Assembly (NCBI GenBank): GCA_002600635.1
Contig: CP021371.1
Coordinates: forward strand, 3,599,001-3,663,000
DNA: 64,000 bases
Reading direction: 5' to 3'
DNA from: Rhizobium sp. ACO-34A
GTDB taxonomy: Bacteria > Pseudomonadota > Alphaproteobacteria > Rhizobiales > Rhizobiaceae
Below are positions 46,658-53,985 of this stretch, piece after piece. The translations under genes were made by a program, and so were the position numbers. The number at the start of each line of letters is the position of its first letter. Positions within the stretch are counted from its first letter, which is position 1. The notes below the pieces were generated by a model that did no database searches, was not told the DNA's origin, and saw only the letters and a list, made by a program, of their open reading frames with translations.

Positions 46658-46771
46658 GCGGAGAGGCTCTCCATCTTCGTAAGATGTCCGAAGGCGTTTC
46701 AGCGTCCTTTCTCTTGGAACAGTCAAGGCGAAAAAACGGCACCGTCCCCACCTCGCGGCAATCGATGGCTG

Positions 46772-47122
46772 TCAGTGATACTTGGCCTGCTCCGCACTCA
46801 GAATACTATCGGCATCGAGCGAAGAAATCGGCAGATCCGTATTGTCGGGAATATCGCCGGAAAGCTGCAGCGCCAGGTAACGACCGCAGCACACACGCAG
46901 GAACGACGTGAAGTTGCCGAGATCATGCCCGGCATCGATCGATTCATTGTAAAGCTTGGCGATGAGCTGGATCACCGTCATGCGGTCACGCCGGCCGATT
47001 TCTTCCAGCGTCATCCAGAAGAAGTTCTCCAGCCGCACGCTGGTGACCATGCCGTCGATACGCATCGACTTGGTATGGCTTTCCCAGAGATTGGGATCCG
47101 CCTGAATGAAGAGCTTGCACAT
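46772..47122 (-). CDS. Ribbon-helix-helix domain protein
   Basis: 116 residues. SMRIDGMVTSVRLENFFWMT followed by LEEIGRRDRMTVIQLIAKLY matches the alphaproteobacterial ribbon-helix-helix (RHH_4) family of small DNA-binding proteins. The start is the ATG at 47122, with GGGAGG five to six nt upstream; another ATG at 47143 also has a GGAGG, but too close. Target genes unknown. It lies after the DJ-1 gene on the same strand, with a 16-bp-stem hairpin between them, so it is probably transcribed on its own. Confidence 0.78.
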   Translation of the reverse strand: MCKLFIQADPNLWESHTKSMRIDGMVTSVRLENFFWMTLEEIGRRDRMTVIQLIAKLYNESIDAGHDLGNFTSFLRVCCGRYLALQLSGDIPDNTDLPISSLDADSILSAEQAKYH

Positions 47123-47166
47123 GCTTTCCTCCCGATGTGCCATGTCCTCCGACAACCCGAACCTAG

Positions 47167-47208
47167 CGCATAGGCCCGAAAAGCGGAATCGATTTTCGGG
47201 CCTATGCG
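47167..47208. terminator. Perfect 16-bp hairpin between DJ-1 and RHH genes
   Basis: CGCATAGGCCCGAAAA / TTTTCGGGCCTATGCG with loop GCGGAATCGA. It lies 71 bp beyond the DJ-1-like stop, and the stem contains AAAA/TTTT ends, so a bidirectional terminator is possible. The loop segment CGGAATCGATTT also recurs near 53645, suggesting a dispersed repeat. Confidence 0.5.
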
Positions 47209-47278
47209 TCAATCAACAGATCAGCTCGAAACGGCGGGCACTTGAAGCCCACGGCCGCCTCGTTCGTCCGAACCGATA

Positions 47279-47845
47279 TCAGGCGGCAAGAACGGCCATG
47301 AACTGCGAAAGCCATGCCGGATGCGCCGGCCAGGCGGGCGCCGTCACCAGCTTGCCGTCGGTCACGGCGGCGTCGATGGCGATCTCGGCATATTTGCCGC
47401 CGGCAAGCTCGACTTCCGGACGGCATGCCGGATAGGCCGAGCAGGTGCGACCGGACAGAACGCCTGCGGCAGCGAGGATCTGCGCGCCGTGGCAAACGGC
47501 GGCCACCGGCTTGTCGGCATCGAAGAAGTGCTTCACGGCGGCGATGACGTCAGGATTGAGGCGCAGATATTCCGGCGCGCGACCACCGGGGATCACCAGC
47601 GCATCGTAGTCGGCAGCCTTGATATCGGCGAAGGTGGCGTTGAGAGCGAAGTTGTGGCCGCGCTTCTCGCTATAGGTCTGGTCACCCTCGAAATCGTGAA
47701 TGGCGGTCGCGATCGACTGGCCGGCCTTCTTGCCGGGGCAAGCAGCATGAACCGTGTGCCCGACGGCAAGCAGCGTCTGGAACGGCACCATGGTTTCATA
47801 GTCCTCGGCGAAATCACCGACGATCATCAGGATCTTCTTCGACAT
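47279..47845 (-). CDS. DJ-1/PfpI family protein
   Basis: 188 residues. Nucleophile Cys118 in AVCHGAQ with His119 adjacent, and the conserved Glu14 in GDFAEDYE, fit the DJ-1/PfpI triad (Cys-His, nearby Glu). Such proteins act as proteases, deglycases or glyoxalase-like enzymes, or as chaperones; which activity applies is unclear. The long insert ([20 protein letters not shown]) resembles that of E. coli YhbO/PfpI-type members. It ends the gap that faces the riboswitch-controlled transporter, but the two are divergent and need not be related. Confidence 0.85.
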   Translation of the reverse strand: MSKKILMIVGDFAEDYETMVPFQTLLAVGHTVHAACPGKKAGQSIATAIHDFEGDQTYSEKRGHNFALNATFADIKAADYDALVIPGGRAPEYLRLNPDVIAAVKHFFDADKPVAAVCHGAQILAAAGVLSGRTCSAYPACRPEVELAGGKYAEIAIDAAVTDGKLVTAPAWPAHPAWLSQFMAVLAA

Positions 47846-48127
47846 GTCATCCTCCCTTTCAGATATGTCGGGTGGACGCTAACAAAGATCGGAAACCGGC
47901 GGGTATTATCACAATACTACAGAAGCGGATTTTGACGCCGGCCTTCGCCGCAGGGCAAGAATGCCGAAATAACAAGCATCAATTAGAATGCATACAAACT
48001 GAGCAAAAACACTCGATTGCCGCTCCCGTTTGCTCAATGCGCAGTCTCCATTTTTGGTCACCACGACGAACGCCCCCGAAACTGCCGGAAAATCCGATCT
48101 GGCACGGAACATGCAGAGAAGAGTTGG
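47846..48127. other. Gap upstream of the riboswitch
   Basis: 282 bp between the DJ-1 start and the first aptamer. No open frame of note and no recognised repeat. AT-rich near 47880-48010. It should contain the promoter for the leader RNA, but no convincing -35/-10 pair was found. Confidence 0.4.
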
Positions 48128-48169
48128 CGAGTAGAAGCGGTCAGGGCCCGGTGCCTGGGACATTGCTCG
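48128..48169 (+). promoter_or_regulatory. Candidate NMT1-motif (xanthine) riboswitch aptamer, copy 1
   Basis: P1 CGAG/CTCG (48128-48131, 48166-48169) flanks the conserved strands TAGAAGCGGTCA (48132-48143) and GGGACATTG (48157-48165). A short P2 (GGGC/GCCT) lies in between. Its conserved strands equal those of copy 2 at 50945. It lies in the 459-bp leader of the ABC binding-protein gene (NMT1 family), which is the gene type that gave the RNA class its name. A GCAA-tetraloop hairpin (48249-48269) and an alternative GGGCCC (48275-48280) complementary to the P2 strand precede the ribosome site at 48290. Confidence 0.7.
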
Positions 48170-48304
48170 AGTGAGAGACCTTTTGCTTTTCGCCGGACAA
48201 ATGCCGCTTCACATCGTATCGCCCAATCCCAACGAACCATAGAGCCCCCTGGCGTCGCAAGGCGCAGGATCGAGGGCCCCGTGAGCACAGGAGAAAAATC
48301 AGGA

Positions 48305-49300
48305 ATGACCAAAGCCCGCTTTGCCAAACGTTTTTACGTCTCGCTTTTCGCAACGCTGCTTGCCGGCTCCGCTTCGGCTGCCGACACCGTGGTCTTCCAG
48401 CTCGACTGGCTGCCGGGCGGCGACAAGGCGCCGATCTACGTCTGCATCGACAGGGGCTTCTGCGCCGAGGAAGGCATCGAGATCAAGGTCGAGCCGGGCC
48501 GCGGCTCCACCGAAGCGATCACCCGTCTGGCCGCCGGCACCTCCGACGTCGGCTCCGCGGATATCGGCGCGCTGATGGCCGCTCAGGTTACTGAAAAGGT
48601 TGCCGTCACCGGTATCATGTCGATCTTCAACAAGGGACCGCACGCCTTCTTCGCGCTGAAGGACAGCGGTATCTCCAAGATCGAGGACGTCAAGGGCAAG
48701 AAGGTCGCCACGTCGCCCTTCACCTCCTCCAACGTCTTCCTGCCGCTCGTCCTCGCCGACAAGGGCCTTGCAGAATCCGACATCACCCTGACCAAGGCCG
48801 ATCCCGGCGCTCTCGGCCCGATGCTGATGACCGGCGCGACCGACGTCATCATCGCATGGATGACCAACGTCTCGATCTTCAACGGTCAGGCCGCACAGGC
48901 CGGCAAGGAACTGGAGATCATGCCGTGGTACGCCGCCGGCCTCGATCTCTATTCCGCCTCGTTGCTGGCCTCCGACAAGTTCATCACCGAGCGCCCGGAT
49001 GTCGCCAAGCGTTTCATCAAGGCCTTCAAGAAGTCGATGGAATACGTGAAGGCCAATCCGGACGAATCCGCCGTTTCGGTCAACAAGATCGTGCCTGAAC
49101 TGCCGGTCGACGTGGTCAAGGGCGCGATCAAGGACACCATGGTCCTCGAATTCAACGAAGTCACGGACAAGGATGGCCTCGGCGTCTTCGAAACCGCGCG
49201 TCTTGCAGAAACCTGGAAGCGCGTGGCCGCCTCCCAGAAGCTCGATCTGGCCGCCCTCGACCCGGAAAAGAGCGTCAACCGCAGCTTCCTCGCCGAGTAA
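48305..49300 (+). CDS. NMT1/SsuA-family ABC transporter, periplasmic binding protein
   Basis: 331 residues with a signal peptide (MTKARFAKRFYVSLFATLLA, cleavage near GSASA|AD). The mature protein follows the NMT1/ThiY/SsuA pattern: FQLDWLPGGDKAPIYVCIDR, GRGSTEAITRLAAGTSDVGS, VATSPFTSSNVFLP. Such proteins bind small sulfonates, pyrimidines or purines. The aptamer upstream suggests a purine such as xanthine or urate. The ATG at 48305 has AGGAG 10 nt upstream. It starts the ABC operon that runs to 50883. Confidence 0.86.
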   Translation: MTKARFAKRFYVSLFATLLAGSASAADTVVFQLDWLPGGDKAPIYVCIDRGFCAEEGIEIKVEPGRGSTEAITRLAAGTSDVGSADIGALMAAQVTEKVAVTGIMSIFNKGPHAFFALKDSGISKIEDVKGKKVATSPFTSSNVFLPLVLADKGLAESDITLTKADPGALGPMLMTGATDVIIAWMTNVSIFNGQAAQAGKELEIMPWYAAGLDLYSASLLASDKFITERPDVAKRFIKAFKKSMEYVKANPDESAVSVNKIVPELPVDVVKGAIKDTMVLEFNEVTDKDGLGVFETARLAETWKRVAASQKLDLAALDPEKSVNRSFLAE

Positions 49301-49309
49301 GCATCGCGG

Positions 49310-50092
49310 ATGGCCGGCTCCATTTCTCCCCCCGCATTGTCGTTCAAGGGCATGGGGCAGGTCTACCAGACCTCCTCAGGCCCGCTCGAGGCGCTGCGGG
49401 CGGTGACCTTCGACGTGAGCCGCCACCAGTTCGTGGCGGTTCTCGGTCCCTCGGGCTGCGGCAAATCCACCCTGCTGCGCTCGATCGCCGGTCTGCTTCC
49501 GCCGACTTCCGGCTCGGTCGACGTGTTCGGCCATACCGTCACCGAACCGCGTGACGATGTCGGCATCGTCTTCCAGAAGCCGACGCTCCTGCCCTGGGCA
49601 TCCATCGAGGACAATGTCGTCTTCCCGATCAGGCACAAGACCGGGCGTGTTTCGGCGGAAGATCGCGTTCGCGCCCGCGAACTGTTGGCCAAGGTCGGCC
49701 TGGCCGGCTTCGAGAAGCGCCTTCCCTCGGAACTTTCCGGCGGCATGCAGCAGCGTGTCGGCATTGCCCGCGCCCTGCACCTCAACCCCGATATCCTGCT
49801 GATGGACGAGCCCTTCTCCGCGCTCGATGCCCTGACCCGCGAGGAAATGGGTTTCGAACTCCTGCGCATCTGGGAATCCCAGCCCAAGACCGTTCTTTTC
49901 ATCACCCACTCGATCAGCGAGGCCGTGCTGCTGGCAGACCGGGTTCTGGTGATGAGCGGCCGGCCCGGCACGGTCGCGGAAGACCTTGCCATCGACATCC
50001 CGCGTCCGCGCGGCGTCGAGACCACGGGGTCGAAGGCGATGCAGGATTACTCGGGCTATCTGCGCAATCTCCTTTTGAAGCGGGAGGCCTGA
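49310..50092 (+). CDS. NMT1-type ABC transporter, ATP-binding protein
   Basis: 260 residues, SsuB/TauB family. Walker A GPSGCGKST, Q-loop QKPTLLPW, signature LSGGMQQR, Walker B LLMDEPFSALD and switch THS are intact. It starts 9 bp after the binding-protein gene and ends 2 bp before the permease GTG, so all three are one transcription unit. Drives import through the adjacent permease. Confidence 0.9.
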   Translation: MAGSISPPALSFKGMGQVYQTSSGPLEALRAVTFDVSRHQFVAVLGPSGCGKSTLLRSIAGLLPPTSGSVDVFGHTVTEPRDDVGIVFQKPTLLPWASIEDNVVFPIRHKTGRVSAEDRVRARELLAKVGLAGFEKRLPSELSGGMQQRVGIARALHLNPDILLMDEPFSALDALTREEMGFELLRIWESQPKTVLFITHSISEAVLLADRVLVMSGRPGTVAEDLAIDIPRPRGVETTGSKAMQDYSGYLRNLLLKREA

Positions 50093-50094
50093 CC

Positions 50095-50883
50095 GTGAAC
50101 AACCAGACCGCTTTCCGCCGATTTCTGGACACCCCCGGCGTATTGCCGGCCGGAACCTTCCTGCTGATCCTGATCCTCTGGGAAGCCTCGACCCGCGTCT
50201 TCGCCATCCCGTCCTTCATCCTGCCCGCCCCTTCGCGCATCGTGCTGGAGGGCTTCGGCGACATCGAGGTCAAGCGCTGGATCGAGCATGTCTGGGCAAC
50301 CCTGCGCGTCGCGCTGATCGGCTATTTCCTGTCGATCGCCATCGCCCTTCCCATCGCCGTCATGCTGACCCGCTCCAAGATGCTGTCGGACGCGCTCTAT
50401 CCGATCCTCGTGGTGGTCCAATCCACTCCGATCGTCGCGGTTGCGCCGATCATCATCGTGGTTCTGGGCTCGGGCGATGCCCCGCGCATCGTCATCACCT
50501 GCCTCATCACCTTCTTCCCGCTGGTCGTTTCGACGGCCACCGGCCTGATGGCGACGCCACCAGAACTGATCGAGCTGTCGAAGAGCCTCAAGGCGCCGAC
50601 CCACCGGGAAATCACCCAGATCCGGCTGCCCTATGCGATCCCCTATATCTTCTCGGCACTGAAGATTTCGGTGACGCTCGCCGTCATCGGTGCGGTGGTT
50701 GCCGAGTTCGTCGCCGCGGAAAAGGGTATCGGCTACTTCATCCAGTTCTCGACGTCCTTCTTCAAGCTGCCCCAGGCCTGGGCGGGTCTTTCGGTGCTGG
50801 TGCTGATGTCGCTCATCCTGTTCCAGCTCGTCTCGCTGGTACAGCGCGTGTTCTTCCCCTGGAGCATTCCCAAGGGGCAATAA
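50095..50883 (+). CDS. NMT1-type ABC transporter, permease
   Basis: 262-residue SsuC/TauC-type permease with six or so transmembrane segments. The EAA loop is seen as ELSKSLKAPTHREITQIRLP. The GTG at 50095 starts 2 bp after the ATPase stop. The second aptamer follows at 50945, in the 168-bp gap before the oxygenase gene, so transport and oxidation can be tuned separately. Confidence 0.88.
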   Translation: MNNQTAFRRFLDTPGVLPAGTFLLILILWEASTRVFAIPSFILPAPSRIVLEGFGDIEVKRWIEHVWATLRVALIGYFLSIAIALPIAVMLTRSKMLSDALYPILVVVQSTPIVAVAPIIIVVLGSGDAPRIVITCLITFFPLVVSTATGLMATPPELIELSKSLKAPTHREITQIRLPYAIPYIFSALKISVTLAVIGAVVAEFVAAEKGIGYFIQFSTSFFKLPQAWAGLSVLVLMSLILFQLVSLVQRVFFPWSIPKGQ

Positions 50884-50944
50884 GCAGCCGGTAAATGCCG
50901 GCCATGAAATTCCGTCCCCGGCCGCTCGGCCGGAGACGGAGGCA

Positions 50945-51001
50945 GGAGTAGAAGCAGTCAAGCGCCCTCACGGATTTCTTCGGGCGCCGGGTCATTGCTC
51001 C
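50945..51001 (+). promoter_or_regulatory. Candidate NMT1-motif (xanthine) riboswitch aptamer, copy 2
   Basis: P1 GGAG/CTCC (50945-50948, 50998-51001, extendable by an A-T pair) encloses TAGAAGCAGTCA (50949-50960) and CGGGTCATTG (50988-50997). P2 is a perfect 6-bp stem GCGCCC/GGGCGC (50962-50967, 50982-50987) with a 14-nt loop. Downstream, a hairpin at 51011-51029 competes with an 11-bp anti-aptamer pairing (50983-50993 with 51020-51030, three G-U pairs) that would break P2 and the core. The oxygenase start is at 51052. Confidence 0.75.
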
Positions 51002-51051
51002 TTTTGGAAGGCGCCGGACGGTCCGGCGTCGAAACCTCTATGGAGACTGAA

Positions 51052-52047
51052 ATGAGTGCTAATTCCTATGGCCTTGCAGAACTGAACAAGGAAACCACCG
51101 TTGGCGGCGAGGGCCTCGAGGCCGAGCGCGAAATCCGCCAGATCGACATGAGCGATTTCGAGAACCGCAAGGCCGAGATCGCCGACCAGCTCTGGGAAGC
51201 CGCAACCACGGTCGGTTTCTTCCAGCTCGTCAACCATGGCATCCCGCAGGAACAGATCGACGAGGCCTTCGAATACGAAGCCCGCTTCTTCGACCTGCCG
51301 GCCGAGGTGAAGAGCAAGTATCCGCTGCTCAAGGGCACCAATTCCGGCTGGGAATACAAGGCTCAGGTGCGGCCCTCCACCGGCACCGCCGACCAGAAGG
51401 AAAGCTACCAGATCACCCTTCCCCGCATGAGCGTGCTGTGGCCGAGCGAGGAGGAACTGCCGGATTTCAAGGAAAAGATGCTGGCCTTCGAGCGCGTCAA
51501 CTGGGAACTCGGCATGAAGGTTCTCTCCTGCTTCGCCCTGAAGCTCGGCTTCCCGGAAGATTTCTTCACCACGCTGCATGAACCCTCGTCGAAGGAATAC
51601 CAGAGCACGCTGCGGCTCCTGCATTACCTGCCGCTCGTCGATCCTAAGCCGGAAGACTACAAGGCATGGCGCGCCGGTGCCCACACCGACTACGATTGCC
51701 TGACGCTGCTCCACCAGCGCCCCGGTCAGGGCGGCCTGCAGGTATGCCCCGGCCATGAATATGAGAGCCAGGCCTGGACCTCGATCCCGCCGCTGCCGGG
51801 CGTCGTTACCTGCAACATCGGCGACATGCTGATGCGCTGGAGCGACGACAAGCTGCAGTCGACGCTCCACCGGGTCCGCATGCCTCGTCCGGACGAGCCG
51901 CACGGCCCGCGCTACTCGCTCGCCTTCTTCTGCCAGGCCAATTGCGACGCCATGATCCAGGGCCCGGAAAAGAAGTACGAACCGATGACCGCCAACGACT
52001 ACCTGCAGATGCGCATCGCCGCCAACTTCGGCGGCAAGACCATGTGA
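51052..52047 (+). CDS. 2-oxoglutarate/Fe(II)-dependent oxygenase (isopenicillin N synthase superfamily)
   Basis: 331 residues. An N-terminal DIOX_N-type region (RQIDMSDFENRKAEIADQLW, FFQLVNHGIP) precedes the jelly roll. Iron ligands H211 and D213 (AHTDYD) and H273 (TLHRVRMP), plus the 2OG-binding R287-x-S289 (PRYSL), are all present. It would hydroxylate or oxidise a small substrate using O2 and 2-oxoglutarate. The start at 51052 follows GGAG; an ATG at 51040 overlaps that site and is rejected. The upstream aptamer makes a purine such as xanthine a plausible substrate, but other members of the family act on amino acids and hormones, so this is a hypothesis. Confidence 0.84.
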   Translation: MSANSYGLAELNKETTVGGEGLEAEREIRQIDMSDFENRKAEIADQLWEAATTVGFFQLVNHGIPQEQIDEAFEYEARFFDLPAEVKSKYPLLKGTNSGWEYKAQVRPSTGTADQKESYQITLPRMSVLWPSEEELPDFKEKMLAFERVNWELGMKVLSCFALKLGFPEDFFTTLHEPSSKEYQSTLRLLHYLPLVDPKPEDYKAWRAGAHTDYDCLTLLHQRPGQGGLQVCPGHEYESQAWTSIPPLPGVVTCNIGDMLMRWSDDKLQSTLHRVRMPRPDEPHGPRYSLAFFCQANCDAMIQGPEKKYEPMTANDYLQMRIAANFGGKTM

Positions 52048-52053
52048 CGGCCT

Positions 52054-52095
52054 GGGGCATTCGATCTCTCTTCTACAGGAGAGGTCGAATGCCCC
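52054..52095 (+). terminator. Strong hairpin after the oxygenase gene
   Basis: GGGGCATTCGA / TCGAATGCCCC (11 perfect pairs) with an inner CTCTC/GAGAG stem, starting 7 bp after the stop. It probably ends the transcript, though there is no long T-tract. Confidence 0.7.
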
Positions 52096-52122
52096 ACTCC
52101 TTCCTCCTTGCAATAGGTGACT

Positions 52123-52549
52123 TGCCCCTCACCCTGACCTGACCGGGGTCGAGCCGCGTGTCTCGACCCGTCCTTCGGCCCCTGCAAGCGGGGAGAGGGA
52201 ACGGAAACCTCGCGAAAACTCTCTCCACCAAGAAAGGAGGTGAAGGCTCGCAGCAAGCTTCCCTTCCCTACGGACCGATGGCCTTCTCTCTTTACTGGGG
52301 GACGACAGACGGAAAAGACGGGAAACATTGCGGCAGGCCGCCTCTCGCGACATCCCGACAGACAGGTCTCACTTTGCGACCGGCAGACAGCGCAGGCAAA
52401 AACGTCGCCGCACATCCCTTCTCCCCGCCTGCGGGGGTGAGGCGCGGTCCGCGAAGCGAAGCAATCGATCCTGTGAATCGATTGCAGCGACGAACGCCTT
52501 GAGCCAAAGCGAAAGGCCGGCCGGGTGGCGGTAGCCGGATGAGGGGCAA
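52123..52549. repeat. Extended rhizobial intergenic repeat region, copy e
   Basis: Bounded by GCCCCTCACCCTGACCTGAC and GGATGAGGGGC. It contains GGGTCGAG...CTCGACCC, TCTCCCCGCCTGCGGGGG and ATCGATCCTGTGAATCGATT palindromes. It occupies most of the 590-bp gap 52048-52637. The middle (about 52200-52400) is unlike copies a-c and may be an insertion into the element. No gene is seen. Confidence 0.6.
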
Positions 52550-52637
52550 CGCCGCCAGCCTCCGAAAAACCTCGCCCCTTGCCTCCCCGCCGTCTTCCGC
52601 CTAGCGTCCGCTCAGCCGATCACAGGAAGAATTCTCC

Positions 52638-53633
52638 GTGCCCACCCTCACCAATCTGCTTACCGACATCGACGGCGTGTCCGTCGGTCATAGCACCGAT
52701 CTTGCCCTCGGCTCCGGCGTCACGGCCATCGTCTTCGACGAGCCGGCGGTCGCATCCGGCACCGTGCTCGGCGGCGCGCCGGGCGGACGGGAAACGGCGC
52801 TGCTCGATCCATCGATGGTGGTGGAGGCCGTCGATGCGCTGGTGCTTTCCGGCGGTTCCGCTTTCGGTCTCGATGCCGCGGGCGGCGTGCAGGCGGGCCT
52901 GCGCTCCATCGGACGCGGTTTTCAGGTCGGCAACACCAGGGTGCCGATCGTGCCGCAGGCGATCCTCATGGACCTTTTGAACGGCGGCAACAAGGACTGG
53001 GGCCTGCAATCGCCCTATCGCGACATGGGCTACGAAGCCTTCAAGGCCGCAGCGAAAGGCCCGTTCGGACTCGGCACGGTGGGTGCCGGCACGGGCGCGA
53101 CGACGGCAACGTTCAAGGGCGGCCTCGGCTCGGCCAGCGCGGAAACATCGAGCGGCCACCGGATCGCGGCCATCGTCGCCGTCAATGCCATGGGTTCGGC
53201 CACCATCGGCACCGGCCCGCATTTCTGGTCGGCCCCGTTCGAACAGAACGGCGAGTTCGGCGGCAACGGCATGCCGCAGAACTTCACCGCATCCGACATC
53301 GCGCTGAAGGCGAAGGGCGTTAATCTCACCGCCACCACCATCGGCGCGGTCGTCACCGATGCCGTGCTCACCAAGGCGCAGGCCCATCGCCTGTCGATCA
53401 TGGCGCATGACGGCCTTGCCCGGGCGGTCCTTCCCGCGCATCTTCCGGCCGATGGCGACACCATCTTTGCCGCAGCGACGAAGGCCAGGCCGCTCTCCGA
53501 TCTCGCCAGTTTCATGGAGCTATGCCATCTGGCGACCATTGTCATGGCCCGCGCCATCGCCCGCGGCGTCTACGAGGCAACCGCGCTTCCGGTGGAAAAT
53601 GCCCAACCCGCATGGCGCGACCGCTTCGGCTGA
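52638..53633 (+). CDS. P1-family peptidase (DmpA/beta-peptidyl aminopeptidase superfamily)
   Basis: 331 residues. The N-terminal part (GVSVGHSTDLALGSGVTAIV, GGAPGGRETALLDPS) and LSGGSAFGLDAAGGVQ are typical of the P1/DmpA fold of self-cleaving Ntn-like hydrolases that act on D-amino acid or beta-peptides. Family members are processed internally before a Ser/Thr nucleophile. I cannot place that residue for certain; the AGTGATTATFKG region or NFTASD are candidates. GTG start at 52638, with AGGAAG upstream. Separated from the oxygenase by a repeat-filled gap, so a functional link is uncertain. Confidence 0.8.
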   Translation: MPTLTNLLTDIDGVSVGHSTDLALGSGVTAIVFDEPAVASGTVLGGAPGGRETALLDPSMVVEAVDALVLSGGSAFGLDAAGGVQAGLRSIGRGFQVGNTRVPIVPQAILMDLLNGGNKDWGLQSPYRDMGYEAFKAAAKGPFGLGTVGAGTGATTATFKGGLGSASAETSSGHRIAAIVAVNAMGSATIGTGPHFWSAPFEQNGEFGGNGMPQNFTASDIALKAKGVNLTATTIGAVVTDAVLTKAQAHRLSIMAHDGLARAVLPAHLPADGDTIFAAATKARPLSDLASFMELCHLATIVMARAIARGVYEATALPVENAQPAWRDRFG

Positions 53634-53742
53634 AGTCCGAAAATCGGAATCGATTTCCGCTCGGTTCGTGGCTTCAAGAAGTTAGCCCGCCCCGCGTTCG
53701 GCTATGTCCCGGTTCACGACAGCAGGCCATAGGTTCGTGGTG

Positions 53743-53928
53743 TACCCCCCTCTGCCCTGCCGGGCATCTCCCCCTCAAGGGGGGAGATCGGATGGTTGAC
53801 GCCGCCCGATCCAGCACAAACGCAAGCATCTTTGGATATTGGCGAAGATAAGTTGGGAAGCGGAGAGGCAGCCGTTCTGCCGATCTCCCCCCTTGAGGGG
53901 GAGATGCCCGGCAGGGCAGAGGGGGGTA
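53743..53928. mobile_element. MITE-like element with perfect 49-bp terminal inverted repeats
   Basis: Left arm 53743-53791 and right arm 53880-53928 are exact reverse complements over 49 bp, starting TACCCCCC / GGGGGGTA, with an 88-bp spacer without coding capacity. If the outermost TA at each end is the target duplication, the element is 182 bp with 47-bp arms and TA duplication, as left by IS630/Tc1-type transposases. It lies in the 352-bp gap 53634-53985, whose remainder shows nothing else. The arm sequence is of a kind I know as dispersed in Rhizobiales. Confidence 0.7.
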
Positions 53929-53985
53929 ACCCGGGCCACCATCGTGCATGCCCTGTGCAATAGATGCAAACGCCCGAAACCTGCA

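Noticed and set aside
50884..51051. The 168-bp gap before the oxygenase considered as a plain promoter gap
   Set aside because: The aptamer-like sequence shared with 48128-48169, with compensating stem changes, is a better explanation; a promoter was not evident.
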